Below, one piece after another: positions 7,588 to 19,457 of a stretch of 20,954 nt of DNA. The notes beneath the pieces were generated by a model, which was given only the letters and a program-made list of their open reading frames with translations, was not told the origin of the DNA and did no database searches. Made by a program: the position numbers and the translations under genes. Each line of letters opens with the position of its first letter. Within the stretch, counting starts at the first letter, position 1. Origin of the DNA: Saccoglossus kowalevskii (Eukaryota > Hemichordata > Enteropneusta > Harrimaniidae). The stretch covers positions 1 through 20,954 of the forward strand of contig NW_003123310.1 in the NCBI RefSeq assembly GCF_000003605.2, written 5' to 3'.

Positions 7588-8531
7588 TAGCCGCCAATTC
7601 GGTTTAATTTCAAATAATTCATGCAGCTTTGTGGTTAGGTCAACGACGAATGTTTAAAGTAAAGTGAAATCGGGCGTGGTTAGTTCTTGCATGAGAGACT
7701 CCCTGATTAAACGACCTGTTGAATTTATTTTTTTGTTTCATCACACATCTATAAAACATATAAAACAACGATCCTGCATTCTTTTTTACAGTGATGTCAA
7801 TCATTTATACTGTAAAATCGTAGAATTTTTGTAACTATTTTAATTAATGAAAAGTGTTTTAATTCCTTCTAATTTTCAAGTACAAGTTGTTCATGCCGTC
7901 GGCACGTAGTGGGTTTTAAGCTGTTAACACACCGTGCGAAGTTGTTCAAAGTGAATGCAAAGTTGTACAAAGTTATTGGAAAGTTGGTAGATGTATTTGT
8001 ATATATGACCTAAGTAGTTGGCATATAGAAACGCGCAGTTGTAAAGTCGACAAATTAAATAAAAGTTAGTTGAAAGCAGCCTATAGACGTTCACATGAGC
8101 TGTGTGTAAAATGTTAGAAAAAAGTGTTCAAAGTTTGGGAAAACGAAAGAAATGTTGGCGGAGTTACTTTTATATTTAACCTAAGTCATTGTCATGACAA
8201 CACCACAGTTAAATTTCGAAAACATTAAGTAAATGTATCGATAATGCCTCATATATTAGCAGAATATGACAACAGCCAACTGAAAAATCGACAACAAACT
8301 ACATACAAAGTTGCAAAAAGCGATTGCAAAGTTGGTAGTTTCATTCGTGATTTTTACCTGTGATATCATATTAACAAGTCCCATAGTTAAAAGTTCAAAA
8401 ATATGAATAAATATTTCTGAAAAAGCTGTTAAATTACCGTAGTGTTACTCCAAGCTTGTAGAGGTCATAGGTCAATTCTAGAATGTACCTGTGCCAGCGA
8501 TATCGATTTTAAGACATCCAAAAACATAAAA
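7588..8531 (+). repeat. Satellite unit 9 (944 bp, group II)
   Basis: CATGAGAGAC at 7690 is shared with unit 18. TTATACTGTAAAATCG and the CACCACAG variant are shared with unit 17. GTTCAAAAATATG near its end is shared with unit 15. Confidence 0.96.
7656..7734 (+). pseudogene. 5S rRNA-derived segment, unit 9
   Basis: Group II form. One extra change in box C (ATGAGAGAC). T7 run at 7728-7734. Confidence 0.7.
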
Positions 8532-9475
8532 CAGCCGCCAATTCGGCTTAATTTCAAATAATCCATGCAGCTTTGTGGTTAGGTCACCGACGAATGTTTA
8601 AAGTAAAGTGAAATCGTTCGTGGTTAGTTCTTGCATGGGAGACTCCCTGATTAAACGACCTGTTGAATTTATATTTTTGTTTCATCACACATCTATAAAA
8701 CATATAAAACAACGATCCTGCATTCTTTTTTACAGTGATGTCAATCATTTATAGTGTAAAATCGTAGAATTTTTGTAACTATTGTAATTAATGAAAAGTG
8801 TTTTAATTCCTTCTAATTTTCAAGTACAAGTTGTTCATGCCGTCGGCACGTAGTGGGTTTTAAGCTGTTAACACACCGTGCGAAGTTGTTCAAAGTGAAT
8901 GCAAAGTTGTACAAAGTTATTGCAAAGTTGGTAGATGTATTTGTATATATGACCTAAGTAGTTGGCATTTAGAAAGGCGCAGTTGTAAAGTCGACAAATT
9001 AAATAAAAGTTAGTTGAAAGCAGCCTACAGATGTTCACATGAGCTGAGTGTAAAATGTTAGAAAAAAGTGTGCAATGTTTGGGAAAACGAAAGAAATGTT
9101 GGCGGAGTTACTTTTATATTTAACCTAAGTCATTGTCATGACAACACCGCAGTTAAATTTCGAAAACATTAAGTAAATGTATCGATAATGCCTCATATAT
9201 TAGCAGAATATGACAACAGCCAACTGAAAAATCGACAACAAACTACATACAAAGTTGCAAAAAGCGATTGCAAAGTTGGTAATTTCATTCGTGATTTTTA
9301 TCTGTGATATCATATTAACAAATCCCATAGTTAAAAGTTCGAAAATATGAATAAATATTTCTGAAAAAGCTGTTAAATTACCGAAGTGTTACTCCAAGCT
9401 TGTAGAGGTCATGGGTCAATTCTAGAATGTACCTGTGTCAGCGATATCGATTTTAAAACATCCAAAAACATAAAA
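8532..9475 (+). repeat. Satellite unit 10 (944 bp, group II)
   Basis: Starts CAGCCGCC instead of TAGCCGCC, preceded by CATAAAA, as in units 11, 12 and 16. GGCATTTAGAAAGG and CCTACAGATG are shared with unit 14. Confidence 0.96.
8600..8678 (+). pseudogene. 5S rRNA-derived segment, unit 10
   Basis: TCGGGCG reads TCGTTCG just before the intermediate element, as in unit 12. Box C core intact. The T run is reduced to T5 (8674-8678). Confidence 0.7.
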
Positions 9476-10422
9476 CAGCCGCCAATTCGGCTTAATTTCA
9501 AATAATCCATGCAGCTTTGTGGTTAGGTCACCGACGAATGTTTAAAGTAAAGTAAAGTGAAATCGGTCGTGGTTAGTCTTGCATGGGAGACTCCTGATTA
9601 AACGACCTGTTGAATTTATTTTTTTGTTTCATCACACATCTATAAAACATATAAAACAACGATCCTGCACTCTTTTTTACAGTGATGTCAATTATTTATA
9701 CTGAAAAATCGTAGAATTTTTGTAACTATTTTAATAAATGAAAAGTGTTTTAATTCCTTCTAATTTTCAAGTACAAGTTGTGCATGCCGTCGGCACGTAG
9801 TGGGTTTTAAGCTGTTAACACACCGTGCGAAGTTGTTCAAAGTGAATGCAAAGTTGTACAAAGTTATTGCAAAGTTGGTAGATGTATTTGTATATATGAC
9901 CTAAGTAGTTGGCATATAGAAACGCGCAGTTGTAAAGTCGACAAATTAAATAAAAGTTAGTTGAAAGCAGCCTATAGATGTTCACATGAGCTGTGTGTAA
10001 AATGTTAGAAAAAAGTGTGCAAAGTTTGGGAAAATGAAAGAAATGTTGGCGGAGTTACTTTTATATTTAACCTAAGTCATTGTCATGACAACACCACAGT
10101 TAAATTTCGAAAACATTAAGTAAATGTATCGATAATGCCTCATATATTAGCAGAATATGACAACAGCCAACTGAAAAATCGACAACAAACTACATACAAA
10201 GTTGCAAAAAGCGATTGCAAAGTTGGTAGTTTCATATGTGATTTTTACCTGTGATATCATATTAACAAGTCCCATAGTTAAAAGTTCGAAAATATGAATA
10301 AATATTTCTGAAAAAGCTGTTAAATTACCGTACTGTTACTCCAAGCTTGTAGAGGTCATAGGTCAATTCTAGAATGTACCTGTGCCAGCGATATCGATTT
10401 TAAAACATCCAAAAACATAAAA
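9476..10422 (+). repeat. Satellite unit 11 (947 bp, group II)
   Basis: Carries a 5-base tandem duplication in the box A-like region (AAAGT repeated, 9544-9555). CTGCACTC and CAATTATTTATACTG are shared with unit 21. Confidence 0.96.
9544..9625 (+). pseudogene. 5S rRNA-derived segment, unit 11
   Basis: The AAAGT duplication lengthens the distance from box A to box C. One base is missing in GGTTAGTCTTGC and one C in GACTCCTG. T7 run at 9619-9625. Confidence 0.7.
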
Positions 10423-11363
10423 CAGCCGCCAATTCGGCTTAATTTCAAATAATCCATGCAGCTTTGTGGTTAGGTCACCGACGAATGTTTAAAGTAAAGT
10501 GAAATCGTTCGTGGTTAGTTCTTGCATGGGAGACTCCCTGATTAAACGACCTGTTGAATTTATTTTTTTGTTTCATCACACATCTATAAAACATATAAAA
10601 CAACGATCCTGCATTCTTTTTTACAGTGATGTCAATCATTTATAGTGTAAAATCGTAGAATTTTTGTAACTATTGTAATTAATGAAAAGTGTTTTAATTC
10701 CTTCTAATTTTCAAGTACAAGTTGTTCATGCCGTCGGCACGTAGTGGGTTTTAAGCTGTTACACACCGTGCGAGTTGTTCAAGTGAATGCAAAGTTGTAC
10801 AAAGTTATTGCAAAGTTGGTAGATGTATTTGTATATATGACCTAAGTAGTTGGCATATAGAAACGCGCAGTTGTAAAGTCGACAAATTAAATAAAAGTTA
10901 GTTGAAAGCAGCCTATATATGTTCACATGAGCTGAGTGTAAAATCTTAGAAAAAAGTGTGCAAAGTTTGGGAAAACGAAAGAAATGTTGGCGGAGTTGCT
11001 TTTATATTTAACCTAAGTCATTGTCATGACAACCCCGCAGTTAAATTTCGAAAACGTTAAGTAAATGTATCGATAATACCTCATATATAAGCAGAATATC
11101 ACAACAGCCAACTGAAAAATTGACAACAAACTACATACAAAGTTGCAAAATACGATTGCAAAGTTGGTAGTTTCATTCGTGATTTTTACCTGTGATATCA
11201 TATTAACAAATCCCATAGTTAAAAGTTCGAAAATATGAATAAATATTTCTGAAAAAGCTGTTAAATTACCGTAGCGTTACTCCAAGCTTGTAGAGGTCAT
11301 AGGTCAATTCTAGAATGTACCTGTGCCAGCGATATCGATTTTAAAACATCCAAAAACATGTAA
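10423..11363 (+). repeat. Satellite unit 12 (941 bp, group II)
   Basis: Its start matches unit 10. Three single A losses occur within 33 bases (10759-10791). It has TATATAAGCAG, so the minus strand is open at 11013-11216. Confidence 0.95.
10491..10569 (+). pseudogene. 5S rRNA-derived segment, unit 12
   Basis: TCGTTCG variant as in unit 10. Box C core intact. T7 run at 10563-10569. Confidence 0.72.
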
Positions 11364-12304
11364 TAGCCGCCCATTCGGCTTAATTTCAAATAATCCATGC
11401 AGCTTTGTGGTTAGGTTACCGACGAATGTTTAAAGTAAAGTGCAATCGGGCGTGGTTATTTCTTGCATGGGAGACTCCCTGAATAAACGACTGTTCAATT
11501 TATTTTTTGTTTCATCACACATCTATAAAACATATAAAACAACGATCCTGCATTCTTTTTTACAGTGATGTCAATCATTTATAGTGAAAAATCGTAGAAT
11601 TTTTGTAACTATTTTAATTAATGCAAAGTGTTTTAATTCCTTCTAATTTTCAAGGACAAGTTGTTCATGCCGTCGGCACGTAGTGGGTTTTGAACAGTTA
11701 ACACACCGTGCGAAGTTGTTCAAAGTGAATGCAAAGTTGTACAAAGTTATTGCAAAGTTGGTAGATGTATTTGTATATATGACCTAAGTAGTTGGCATAT
11801 AGAAAGGCGCAGTTGTAAAGTCGACAAATTTAATAAAAGTTAGTTGAAAGCAGCCTATAGATGTTCACATGAGCTTTGTGTAAAATGTTAGAAAAAAGTG
11901 TGCAAAGTTTGGGAAAACGAAAGAAATGTTGGCGGAGTTACTTTTATATTTATCCTAAGTCATTGTCATGACAACACCACAGTTAAATTTCGAAAACATT
12001 AAGTAAATGTATCGATAATGCCTCATATATTAGCAGAATATGACAACAGCCAACTGAAAAATCGACAACAAACTACATAGAAAGTTGCAAAAAGCGATTG
12101 CAAAGTTGGTAGTTTCATTCGTGATTTTTACCTGTGATATCATATTAACAAATCCCATAGTTAAAAGTTCGAAAATATGAATAAATATTTCTGAAAAAGC
12201 TGTTAAATTACCGTAGTGTTACTCCAAGCTTGTAGAGGTCATCGGTCAATTCTAGAAGGTATTTGTGCCAGCGATATCGATTTAAAAGTTCTGAAAACAT
12301 GTAA
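11364..12304 (+). repeat. Satellite unit 13 (941 bp, group II)
   Basis: A close relative of unit 6, with GGTTAGGTTACC, GTTTTGAACAGTTAAC, GAGCTTTGTG and TTTATCCTAAG. Its end matches the end of unit 5 (CATCGGTCAATTCTAGAAGG). Confidence 0.96.
11432..11508 (+). pseudogene. 5S rRNA-derived segment, unit 13
   Basis: TCGGGCGTGG kept, GTTATTTCTTGC as in unit 6, box C core intact. T6 run at 11503-11508. Confidence 0.72.
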
Positions 12305-13244
12305 TAGCCGCCAATTCGGCTTAATTTCAAATAATCCATGCAGCTTTGTGGTTAGGTTACCGACGAATGTTTAAAGTAAAGTGCAATCGGGCGTGGTTAT
12401 TTCTTGCATGGGAGACTCCCTGATTAAACGACCTGTTGAATTTATTTTTTTGTTTCATCACACATCTATAAAACATATAAAACAACGATCCTGCATTCTT
12501 TTTTACAGTGATGTCAATGATTTATAGTGAAAAATCGTAGAATTTTTGTAACTATTTTAATTAATGAAAAGTGTTTTAATTCCTTCTAATTTTCAAGGAC
12601 AAGTTGTTCATGCCGTCGGCACGTAGTGGGTTTTGAACGAGTTAACACACCGTGCGAAGTTGTTCAAAGTGAATGCAAAGTGTACAAAGTTATTGCAAAG
12701 TTGGTAGATGTATTGTATATATGACTAAGTAGTTGGCATTTAGAAAGGCGCAGTTGTAAAGTCGACAAATTAAATGAAAGTTAGTTGAAAGCAGCCTACA
12801 GATGTTCACATGAGCTGAGAGTAAAATGTTAGAAAAAAGTGTGCAATGTTTGGGAAAACGAAAGAAATGTTGGCGGAGTTGCTTTTATATTTAACCTAAG
12901 TCATTGTCATGACAACCCCGCAGTTAAATTTCGAAAACATTAAGTAAATGTATCGATAATGCCACATATTAGCAGAATATGACAACAGCCAACTGAAAAA
13001 TCGACAACAAACTACATACAAAGTTGCAAAATACGATTGCAAAGTTGGTAGTTTCATTCGTGATTTTTATCTGTGATATCATATTAACAAATCCCATAGT
13101 TAAAAGTTCGAAAATATGAATAAATATTTCTGAAAAAGCTGTTAAATTACCGTAGTGATACTCCAAGCTTGTAGAGGTCATAGGTCAATTCTAGAATGTA
13201 CCTGTGCCAGCGATATCGATTTTAAAACATCCAAAAACATGAAA
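12305..13244 (+). repeat. Satellite unit 14 (940 bp, group II)
   Basis: Its start matches unit 6, eight units away. Its middle matches units 7 and 10 (CCTACAGATG, GTGCAATGTTTGGG). Three single-base losses lie within 12680-12727. Confidence 0.95.
12373..12451 (+). pseudogene. 5S rRNA-derived segment, unit 14
   Basis: Same form as unit 6. T7 run at 12445-12451. Confidence 0.72.
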
Positions 13245-14189
13245 TAGCCGCCAATTCGGCTTAATTTCAAATAATACATGCAGCTTTGTGGTTAGGTCAA
13301 CGACGAATGTTTAAAGTAAAGTGAATTCGGGCGTGGTTAGTTCTTGCATGGGAGACTCCCTGATTAAACGACCTGTTGAATTTATTTTTTTTGTTTCATC
13401 ACATATCTATAAAACATATAAAACAACCATCCTGCATTCTTTTTTACAGTGATGTCAATCATTTATAGTGAAAAATCGTAGAATCTTTGTAACTATTTTA
13501 ATTAATGAAAAGTGTTTTAATTCCTTCTAATTTTCAAGTACAAGTTGTTCATGCCGTCGGCACGTAGTGGGTTTTAAGCTGTTAACACACCGTGCGAAGT
13601 TGTTCAAAGTGAATGAAAAGTTGTACAAAGTTATTGCAAAGTTGGTAGATGTATTTGTATATATGACCTAAGTAGTTGGCATATAGAAACGCGCAGTTGT
13701 AAAGTCGACAAATTAAATAAAAGTTAGTTGAAAGCAGCCTATAGATGTTCACATGAGCTGTGTGTAAAATGTTAGAAAAAAGTGTGCAAAGTTTGGGAAA
13801 ACGAAAGAAATGTTGGCGGAGTTACTTTTATATTTAACCTAAGTCATTGTCATGACAACACCACAGTTAAATTTCGAAAACATTAAGTAAATGTATCGAT
13901 AATGCCTCATATATTAGCAGAATGTGACAACAGCCAACTGAAAAATCGACAACAAACTACATACAAAGTTGCAAAAAGCGATTGCAAAGTTGGTAGTTTC
14001 ATTCGTGATTTTTACCTGTGATATCATATTAACAAATCCCATAGTTAAAAGTTCAAAAATATGAATAAATATTTCTGAAAAAGCTGTTAAATTACCGTAG
14101 TGTTACTCCAAGCTTGTAGAGGTCATAGGTCAATTCTAGAATGTACCTGTGCCAGCGATATCAATTTTAAAACCTCCAAAAACATAAAA
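13245..14189 (+). repeat. Satellite unit 15 (945 bp, group II)
   Basis: GAGCTGTGTG with CACCACAG as in units 9, 11 and 17. Its end has GTTCAAAAATATG as in unit 9. ATATCAATTTT replaces ATATCGATTTT, breaking the CGATATCG palindrome. Confidence 0.96.
13313..13392 (+). pseudogene. 5S rRNA-derived segment, unit 15
   Basis: GTGAATTCGGGCGTGG has one private change. Box C core intact. T8 run at 13385-13392. Confidence 0.72.
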
Positions 14190-15134
14190 CAGCCGCCAAT
14201 TCGGCTTAATTTCAAATAATCCATGCAGCTTTGTGGTTAGGTCAACGACGAATGTTTAAAGTAAAGTGAAATCGGTCGTGGTTAGTTCTTGCATGGGAGA
14301 ATCCCTGATTAAACGACCTGTTGAATTTATTTTTTTGTTTCATCACACATCTATAAAACATATAAAACAACGATCCTGCATTCTTTTTTACAGTGATGTC
14401 AATCATTTATTGTGTAAAATCGTAGAATTTTTGTAACTTTTGTAATTAATGAAGTGTGTTTTAATTCCTTCTAATTTTCAAGTACAAGTTGTTCATGCCG
14501 TCGGCACGTAGTGGGTTTTAAGCTGTTAACACACCGTGCGAAGTTGTTCAAAGTGAATGCAAAGTTGTACAAAGTTATTGCAAAGTTGGTAGATGTATTT
14601 GTATATATGACCTAAGTAGTTGGCATATAGAAAACGCGCAGTTGTAAAGTCGACAAATTAAATAAAAGTTAGTTGAAAGCAGCCTATAGATGTTCACATG
14701 AGCTGAGTGTAAAATGTTAGAAAAAAGTGTGAAAAGTCTGGGAAAACGAAAGAAATGTTGGCGGAGTTGCTTTTATATTTAACCTAAGTCATTGTCATGA
14801 CAACCCCGCAGTTAAATTTCGAAAATATTAAGTAAATGTATCGATAATGCCTCATATATTAGCAGAATATGACAACAGCCAACTGAAAAATCGACAACAA
14901 ACTACATACAAAGTTGCAAAATACGATTGCAAAGTTGGTAGTTTCATTCGTGATTTTTACCTGTGATATCATATTAACAAGTCCCATAGTTAAAAGTTCG
15001 AAAATATGAATAAATATTTCTGAAAAAGCTGTTAAATTACCGTAGTGATACTCCAAGCTTATAGAGGTCATAGGTCAATTCAAGAATGTACCTGTGCCAG
15101 CGATATAGATTTTAAAACATCCAAAAACATGAAA
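14190..15134 (+). repeat. Satellite unit 16 (945 bp, group II)
   Basis: Its start resembles units 10-12. From mid-unit it matches unit 8 (GTGAAAAGTCTGGG, CTTATAGAGGTCATAGG) but lacks unit 8's divergent patch, so that patch is specific to unit 8. Confidence 0.96.
14258..14336 (+). pseudogene. 5S rRNA-derived segment, unit 16
   Basis: TCGGTCGTGG, as in unit 11. Box C reads ATGGGAGAATCCC, losing the C of GAGAC. T7 run at 14330-14336. Confidence 0.68.
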
Positions 15135-16062
15135 TAGCCGCCAATTCGGCTTAATTTCAAATAATCCATGCAGCTTTGTGGTTAGGTCAACGACGAATCT
15201 TTAAAGTAAAGTGAAATCGGGCGTGGTTAGTTCTTGCATGGGAGACTCCCTGATTAAACGATCTGTGAATTCATCACATATCTATAAAACATATAAAACA
15301 ACGATCCTGCATTCTTTTTTACAGTGATGTCAATCATTTATACTGTAAAATCGTAGAATTTTGTAACTATTTTAATTAATGAAAAGTGTTTTAATTCCTT
15401 CTAATTTTCAAGTACAAGTTGTTAATGCCGTCGGCACGTAGTGGGTTTTAAGCTGTTAACACACCGTGCGAAGTTGTTCAAAGTGAATGCAAAGTTGTAC
15501 AAAGTTATTGCAAAGTTGGTAGATGTATTTGTATATATGACCTAAGTAGTTGGCATATAGAAACGCGCAGTTGTAAAGTCGACAAATTAAATAAAAGTTA
15601 GTTGAAAGCAGCCTATAGATGTTCACATGAGCTGTGTGTAAAATGTTAGAAATAAGTGTGCAAAGTTTGGGAAAACGAAAGAAATGTTGGCGGAGTTACT
15701 TTTATATTTAACCTAAGTCATTGTCATGACAACACCACAGCTAAATTTCGAAAACATTAAGTAAATATATCGATAATGCCTCATATATTAGCAGAATATC
15801 ACAACAGCCAACTGAAAAATCGACAACAAACTACATACAAAGTTGCAAAAAGCGATTGCAAAGTTGGTAGTTTCATTCGTGATTTTTACCTGTGATATCA
15901 TATTAACAAATCCCATAGTTAAATGTTCGAAAATATGAATAAATATTTCTGAAAAAGCTGTTAAATTACCGTAGTTTCACTCCAAGCTTGTAGAGGTCAT
16001 CGGTCAATTCTAGAAGGTATTTGTGCCAGCGATATCGATTTAAAAGTTCTGAAAACATGTAA
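15135..16062 (+). repeat. Satellite unit 17 (928 bp, terminator run deleted)
   Basis: Shorter mainly because about 13 bases containing the T run and the following TGTT are missing (GTGAATTCATCAC near 15266-15278). Its middle matches unit 9, and its end carries the CATCGGTC...GAAGG variant of units 5 and 13. Confidence 0.96.
15203..15271 (+). pseudogene. 5S rRNA-derived segment without T run, unit 17
   Basis: Box C core intact, but the expected T run is gone. If these segments are transcribed by Pol III, this copy should read through into the unit. Confidence 0.7.
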
Positions 16063-17005
16063 TAGCCGCCAATTCGGCTTAATTTCAAATAATTCATGCA
16101 GCTTTGTGGTTAGGTCAACGACGAATGTTTAAAGTAAAGTGAAATCGGGCGTGGTTAGTTCTTGCATGAGAGACTCCCTGATTAAACGACCTGTTGAATT
16201 TATTTTTTTGTTTCATCACACATCTATAAAACATATAAAACAACCATCCTGCATTCTTTTTTACAGTGATGTCAATCGTTTATAGTGAAAACTCGTAGCG
16301 TTTTTGTAACTATTGTAATTAATGAAAAGTGTTTTAATTCCTTCTAATTTTCAAGTACAAGTTGTTCATGCCGTCAGCACGTAGTGGGTTTTGAGCAGTT
16401 AACACACCGTGCGAAGTTGTTCAAAGTGAATGCAAAGTTGTACAAAGTTATTGCAAAGTTGGTAGATGTATTTGTATATGACCTAAGTAGTTGGCATATA
16501 GAAACGCGCAGTTGTAAAGTCGACAAATTAAATAAAAGTTAGTTGAAAGCAACCGAAAGATGTTCTCATGAGCTGAGTGTAAAATGTTAGAAAAAAGTGT
16601 GCAAAGTTTGAGAAAACGAAAGAAATGTTGGCGGAGTTGCTTTTATATTTAACCTAAGTGATTGTCATGACAACCCCCCAGTTAAATTTCGAAAACATTA
16701 AGTAAATGTATCGATAATGCCTCATATATTCGCAGAATATCACAACAGCCAACTGAAAAATCGACAACAAACTGCATACAAATTTGCAAAAAGCGATTGC
16801 AAAGTTGGTAGTTTCATTCGTGATTTTTACCTGTGATATCATATTAACAAGTTCCATAGTTAAAAGTTCGAAAATATGAATAAATATTTCTGAAAAAAAG
16901 CTGTTAAATTACCGTAGTGTTACTCCAAGTTGTAGAGGTCATAGGTCAATTCTAGAATGTACCTGTGCCAGCGATATCGATTTTAAAACAATCAAAAACA
17001 TGAAA
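16063..17005 (+). repeat. Satellite unit 18 (943 bp, mixed)
   Basis: The 5S-like region matches unit 9, nine units earlier (CATGAGAGAC). GCAACCGAAAGATG is private and GTTCTCATGAG recalls group I. CCGTCAGCACG alters the GC dyad. The minus strand is open at 16654-16857 because TATTAGC reads TATTCGC. Confidence 0.95.
16131..16209 (+). pseudogene. 5S rRNA-derived segment, unit 18
   Basis: Group II form with ATGAGAGAC. T7 run at 16203-16209. Confidence 0.7.
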
Positions 17006-17950
17006 TAGCCGCCAATTCGACTTAATTTCAAATAATACATGCAGCTTTGTGGTTAGGCCACCGACGAATGTTTAAAGTAAAGCGCAATTGGGCGTGGTTA
17101 GTATTTGCATGGTAGACTCCCTGAATAAACGACCTGTTGAATTTATTTTGTTTGTTTCATCACACACCTATAAAACATATAAAACAACGATCTTGCATTC
17201 TTTTTACAGTGATGTCAATCAATTATAGTGAAAAATCGTAGAATATTTGTAACTATTTTAATTAATGAAAAGTGTTTTAATTCCTTCTAATTTTCAAGGA
17301 CAAGTTGTTCATGCTGTCGTCACGTAGTGGATTTTAAGCTGTTAACACACCGTGCAAAGTTGTTCAAAGTGAATGCAAAGTTGTACAAAGTTATTGCAAA
17401 GTTTGTAGATGTATTTGTATATATGACCTAAGTAGTTGGCATATAGAAACGCGCAGTTGTAAAGTCGACAAATTAAATAAAAGTTAGTTGAAAGCAGCCT
17501 ATAGATGTTCACATGAGCTGAGTGTAAAATGTTAGAAAAAAGTGTGCAAAGTTTGAGAAAACGAAAGAAATGTTGGCGGGAGTTGCTTTTATATTTAACC
17601 TAAATCATTGTTATGACAACCCCGCAGTTAAATTTCGAAAACATTAAGTAAATGTATCGATAATGCCTCATATATAAGCAGAATATCACAACAGCCAACT
17701 GAAAAATCGACAACAAACTACATACAAAGTTGCAAAAAGCGATTGCAAAGTTGGTAGTTTCATTCGTGATTTTTACCTGTGATATCATATTAACAAGTCC
17801 CATAGTTAAAAGTTCGAAAATATGAACAAATATTTCTGAAAAAGCTGTTAAATTACCGTAGCGTTACTCCAAGCTTGTAGAGGTCATAGGTAAATTCTAG
17901 AATGTACCTGTGCCAGCGATATCGATTTTAAAACATCCAAAAACATGAAA
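17006..17950 (+). repeat. Satellite unit 19 (945 bp, mixed)
   Basis: Combines group I-like marks (GCGCAATTGGG, CTGAATAAACG, AAAGTTGTTC, TATATAAGC) with group II flanks. The GC dyad reads TGCTGTCGTCA and the B palindrome reads TTGTTATGACAA, so both are broken here. The minus strand is open at 17600-17803. Confidence 0.95.
17074..17149 (+). pseudogene. 5S rRNA-derived segment, unit 19
   Basis: TTGGGCGTGG, GTTAGTATTTGC, and ATGGTAGAC in box C. The T run is cut to T4 (17146-17149) by a G, then TTTG. Confidence 0.68.
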
Positions 17951-18513
17951 TAGCCGCCAATTCGGCTTAATTTCAAATAATCCATGGAGCTTTGTGGTTA
18001 GGTTACCGACGAATGTTTAAAGTAAAGTGCAATCCGACGTGGTTAGTACTTGCATGGGAGACTATAGATGTTCACATGAGCTGAGTGTAAAATGTTAGAA
18101 AAAAGTGTGCAATGTTTGGGAAAACGAAAGAAATGTTGGCGGAGTTGCTTTTATATTTAACCTAAGTCATTGTCATGACAACCCCGCTGTTAAATTTCGA
18201 AAACATTAAGTAAATGTATCGAATAATGCCTCATATATTAGCAGAATATCACAACAGCCAACTGAAAAATCGACAACAAACTACATACAAAGTTGCAAAA
18301 TACCATTGCAAAGTTGGTAGTTTCATTCGTGATTTTTACCTGTGATATCATATTAACAAGTCCCATAGTTAAAAGTTCGAAAATATGAATAAATATTTCT
18401 GAAAAAGCAGTTAAATTACCGTAGTGTTACTCCAAGCTTGTAGAGGTCATAGGTCAATTCTAGAATGTACCTGTGCCAGCGATATCGATTTTAAAACATC
18501 CAAAAACATGAAA
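17951..18513 (+). repeat. Satellite unit 20 (563 bp, internal deletion of about 382 bp)
   Basis: After CATGGGAGACT at 18053-18063 the sequence jumps to ATAGATGTTCACATGAG. Measured on unit 19 (17118 to 17500), 382 bp are missing: the 5S 3' end, the T run, subrepeat D, the GC dyad and subrepeat A. The two source sites share only CT at the junction. Confidence 0.95.
18019..18063 (+). pseudogene. 5S rRNA-derived segment, truncated, unit 20
   Basis: Box A-like part, TCCGACGTGG and GTTAGTACTTGCATGGGAGAC are present. The 3' end and T run are removed by the unit deletion. Confidence 0.72.
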
Positions 18514-19457
18514 TAACCGCCAATTCGGCTTAATTTCAAATAATTCATGCAGCTTTGTGGTTAGGTCAACGACGAATGTTTAAAGTAAAGTGAAACCGGG
18601 CGTGGTTAGTTCTTGCATGGGAGACTCCCTGATTAAACGACCTGTTGAATTTATTTTTTTGTTTCATCACACATCTATAAAACATATAAAACAACGATCC
18701 TGCACTCTTTTTTACAGTGATGTCAATTATTTATACTGTAAAATCGTAGAATTTTTGTAACTATTTTAATTATTGAAAAGTGTTTTAATTCCTTCTAATT
18801 TTCAAGTACAAGTTGTTCATGCCGTCGGCACGTAGTGGGTTTTAAACTGTTAACAAACCGTGCGAAGTTGTTCAAAGTGAATGCAAAGTTGTAAAAAGTT
18901 ATTGCAAAGTTGGTAGATGTATTTGTATATATGACCTAAGTTGTTGGCATATAGAAACGCGCAGTTGTAAAGTCGACAAATTAAATAAAAGTTAGTTGAA
19001 AGCAGCCTATAGATGTTCACATGAGCTGAGTGTAAAATGTTAGAAAAAAGTGTGCAATGTTTGGGAAAACGAAAGAAATGTTGGCGGAGTTGCTTTTATA
19101 TTTAACCTAAGTCATTGTCATGACAACCCCGCTGTTAAATTTCGAAAAGATTAAGTAAATGTATCGATAATGCCTCATATATTAGCAGAATATCACAACA
19201 GCCAACTGAAAAATCGACAACAAACTACATACAAAGTTGCAAAAAGCGATTGCAAAGTTGGTAGTTTCATTCGGGATTATTACCTGTGACATCATATTAA
19301 CAAGTCCCATAGTTAAAAGTTCGAATGTATGAATAAATATTTCTGAAAAAGCTGTTAAATTACCGTAGCGTTACTCCAAGCTTGTAGAGGTCATAGGTCA
19401 ATTCTAGAATGTACCTGTGCCAGCGATATCGATTTTAAAACATCCAAGAACATGAAA
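18514..19457 (+). repeat. Satellite unit 21 (944 bp, group II)
   Basis: Starts TAACCGCC, which breaks the AGCCG stem. CTGCACTC and CAATTATTTATACTG match unit 11. Confidence 0.96.
18582..18660 (+). pseudogene. 5S rRNA-derived segment, unit 21
   Basis: AACCGGGCGTGG has one private change. Box C core intact. T7 run at 18654-18660. Confidence 0.72.
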
